Positions 63,172 through 64,000 of a DNA stretch of 64,000 nt are shown here, piece by piece. Source of the DNA: Agrobacterium leguminum (GTDB taxonomy: Bacteria > Pseudomonadota > Alphaproteobacteria > Rhizobiales > Rhizobiaceae); contig NZ_JADQWB010000007.1 in assembly GCF_015704895.1 (NCBI RefSeq), forward strand, positions 124,001 to 188,000. Reading direction: 5' to 3'. A program made the position numbers and the translations under genes. The notes below the pieces were generated by a model. The model saw only the letters and a list, made by a program, of their open reading frames with translations, searched no databases and was not told the origin of the DNA. Each line of letters starts with the position of its first letter. The stretch's first letter is position 1.

Positions 63172-64000
63172 ATGAGACGTAAACTTGCATTTCTCGCCAC
63201 CGCCGCTTTGCTGCTTGCGCCGGGTGTAATGATGGCTGCGGAGAAGGGTGGCGTTATCAATGTCGCCACGATCGGCGAGCCGCCGACCCTCGATCCCATG
63301 GCGTCTACCGCCGATCTCGTCGGCATCGTCACGCAGCATATTTTCGAAACGCTCTATACCTTCGACAAGGGCTGGAAGGTGACGCCGCTTCTGGCGGAAA
63401 GCCTGCCCGAGATCAGTGCGGACGGCAAAACCTACACGATCAAGCTCAGGCAGGGCATCAAGTTCCATGACGGCAGCGACATGACGTCCGAAGATGTCGT
63501 CGCCTCGCTCGGCCGCTGGATGAAGATCGCCTCGCGCGGCAAACAGGCAGCCGGCTTTATCGACAATATCTCCGCGCCGGATGCCGGAACGGTGACGATC
63601 TCCCTCAAGCAGCCCTATGCGCCGCTCGCCTCGCTGCTCGCCTTCAACAATTCCGCAGCCATCATCCTGCCGGCCGAAAAGCAGGCGGAGCCGATGGCCG
63701 AATTCATCGGCACCGGCCCCTATATGCTGAAGGAACGCAAGGCCGACCAATATATCCAGCTCGTGCGCTTCGATGGTTACAAGTCCCGCGATGGCGAAAG
63801 CGACGGTTATGGCGGCGCACGCCATCAGTATCTCGATGAAATCCGCTTCGTTCCGGTGCCCGATCCGAATACCCGCGTCGAAGCCGCCGTTTCCGGGCAA
63901 TATGATTATGTCGATTCCATACCGGTGGAATCCTTCGGCAAGGTGAAGTCGTCGTCTGCCTCGCAGCCTTTGATGCTGAAGCCTTTCGGTTATCCGGTCT
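63172..64000 (+). CDS. Oligopeptide-type ABC transporter substrate-binding protein, 3' end outside window
   Basis: First 276 codons of an SBP_bac_5 (family 5) binding protein. Sec signal KLAFLATAALLLAPGVMMAAE, then INVATIGEPPTLDPMASTADL and the family signature YTIKLRQGIKFHDGSDMTSEDVVASL. GGGAG lies eight bases before the ATG. Family members bind di- or oligopeptides, opines, nickel or glutathione; the substrate cannot be told. Permease and ATPase genes are expected to the right. Confidence 0.92.
   Translation, partial: MRRKLAFLATAALLLAPGVMMAAEKGGVINVATIGEPPTLDPMASTADLVGIVTQHIFETLYTFDKGWKVTPLLAESLPEISADGKTYTIKLRQGIKFHDGSDMTSEDVVASLGRWMKIASRGKQAAGFIDNISAPDAGTVTISLKQPYAPLASLLAFNNSAAIILPAEKQAEPMAEFIGTGPYMLKERKADQYIQLVRFDGYKSRDGESDGYGGARHQYLDEIRFVPVPDPNTRVEAAVSGQYDYVDSIPVESFGKVKSSSASQPLMLKPFGYPV

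Overview
The window reads as an alphaproteobacterial (Rhizobiales) chromosome segment, almost certainly Agrobacterium or a close relative. The evidence is the type III cellulose cluster with BcsN/BcsK and the convergent celD/celE pair, the divergent dctA-dctBD locus, a complete sulfo-SMO (sulfoquinovose) cluster in the order described for A. tumefaciens, DUF995- and BA14K-like rhizobial proteins, and rhizobial-type intergenic inverted repeats. Nearly all the DNA is dense, GC-rich coding sequence. I see no tRNA, rRNA, CRISPR array, insertion sequence or phage.

Layout. (1) 1-7.4 kb: a type I secretion ABC protein (C-terminus off the left edge) preceded by two very acidic, repeat-bearing, non-RTX proteins that are candidate substrates. 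They are read leftward from a long, hairpin-rich leader and stand divergent from a LuxR-type regulator. (2) 7.6-14.5 kb: a putative exopolysaccharide operon (UDP-glucuronate decarboxylase-like enzyme, UDP-glucose 4-epimerase, membrane GT2 synthase with an altered QxxRW motif, DUF995 protein, Tat-type GH26-like hydrolase) facing an AGE-family sugar isomerase. (3) 14.8-26.8 kb: cellulose synthesis, bcsN-A-B-Z-K (celABC and flanks) converging on celD-celE. (4) 27-29.7 kb: SDR, class III aminotransferase and a half-size EamA protein. (5) 29.8-34.7 kb: C4-dicarboxylate uptake, dctA opposite dctB-dctD, with a sigma-54 promoter and two DctD sites visible. (6) 34.7-39.2 kb: BA14K-like protein, FCD-type GntR regulator, and D-amino acid catabolism (dadA-alr) divergent from an Lrp-type regulator. 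(7) 39.2-43.6 kb: inverted-repeat element, then a TPP-riboswitch-controlled thiamin salvage and uptake operon (thiX-thiY-thiM-thiE-thiD) with no ATPase gene. (8) 43.7-45.1 kb: an orphan TadG-like von Willebrand protein. (9) 45.1-55.1 kb: the smo cluster (smoI-H-G-F-E leftward, smoD leftward, smoC-B-A rightward). (10) 55.2-59.6 kb: an RND efflux pump with its adaptor. (11) 59.9-62.7 kb: a Wza-type export lipoprotein and a GT4 glycosyltransferase. (12) 63.2 kb to the end: the start of an oligopeptide-type ABC binding protein.

How the genes work together. The window is rich in surface functions: cellulose, a second synthase-dependent polysaccharide, a capsule/EPS exporter and type I secreted proteins. 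It also carries plant-associated nutrition: dicarboxylates, the plant sulfolipid sugar sulfoquinovose, D-alanine and thiamin precursors. The smo cluster is an already characterised pathway. The parts I could not match to anything described are the acidic-repeat type I secretion locus with its structured leader, and the GT2/GH26-like polysaccharide operon. A near-identical 21-bp motif found before both smo transcription units is a strong candidate SmoD operator.
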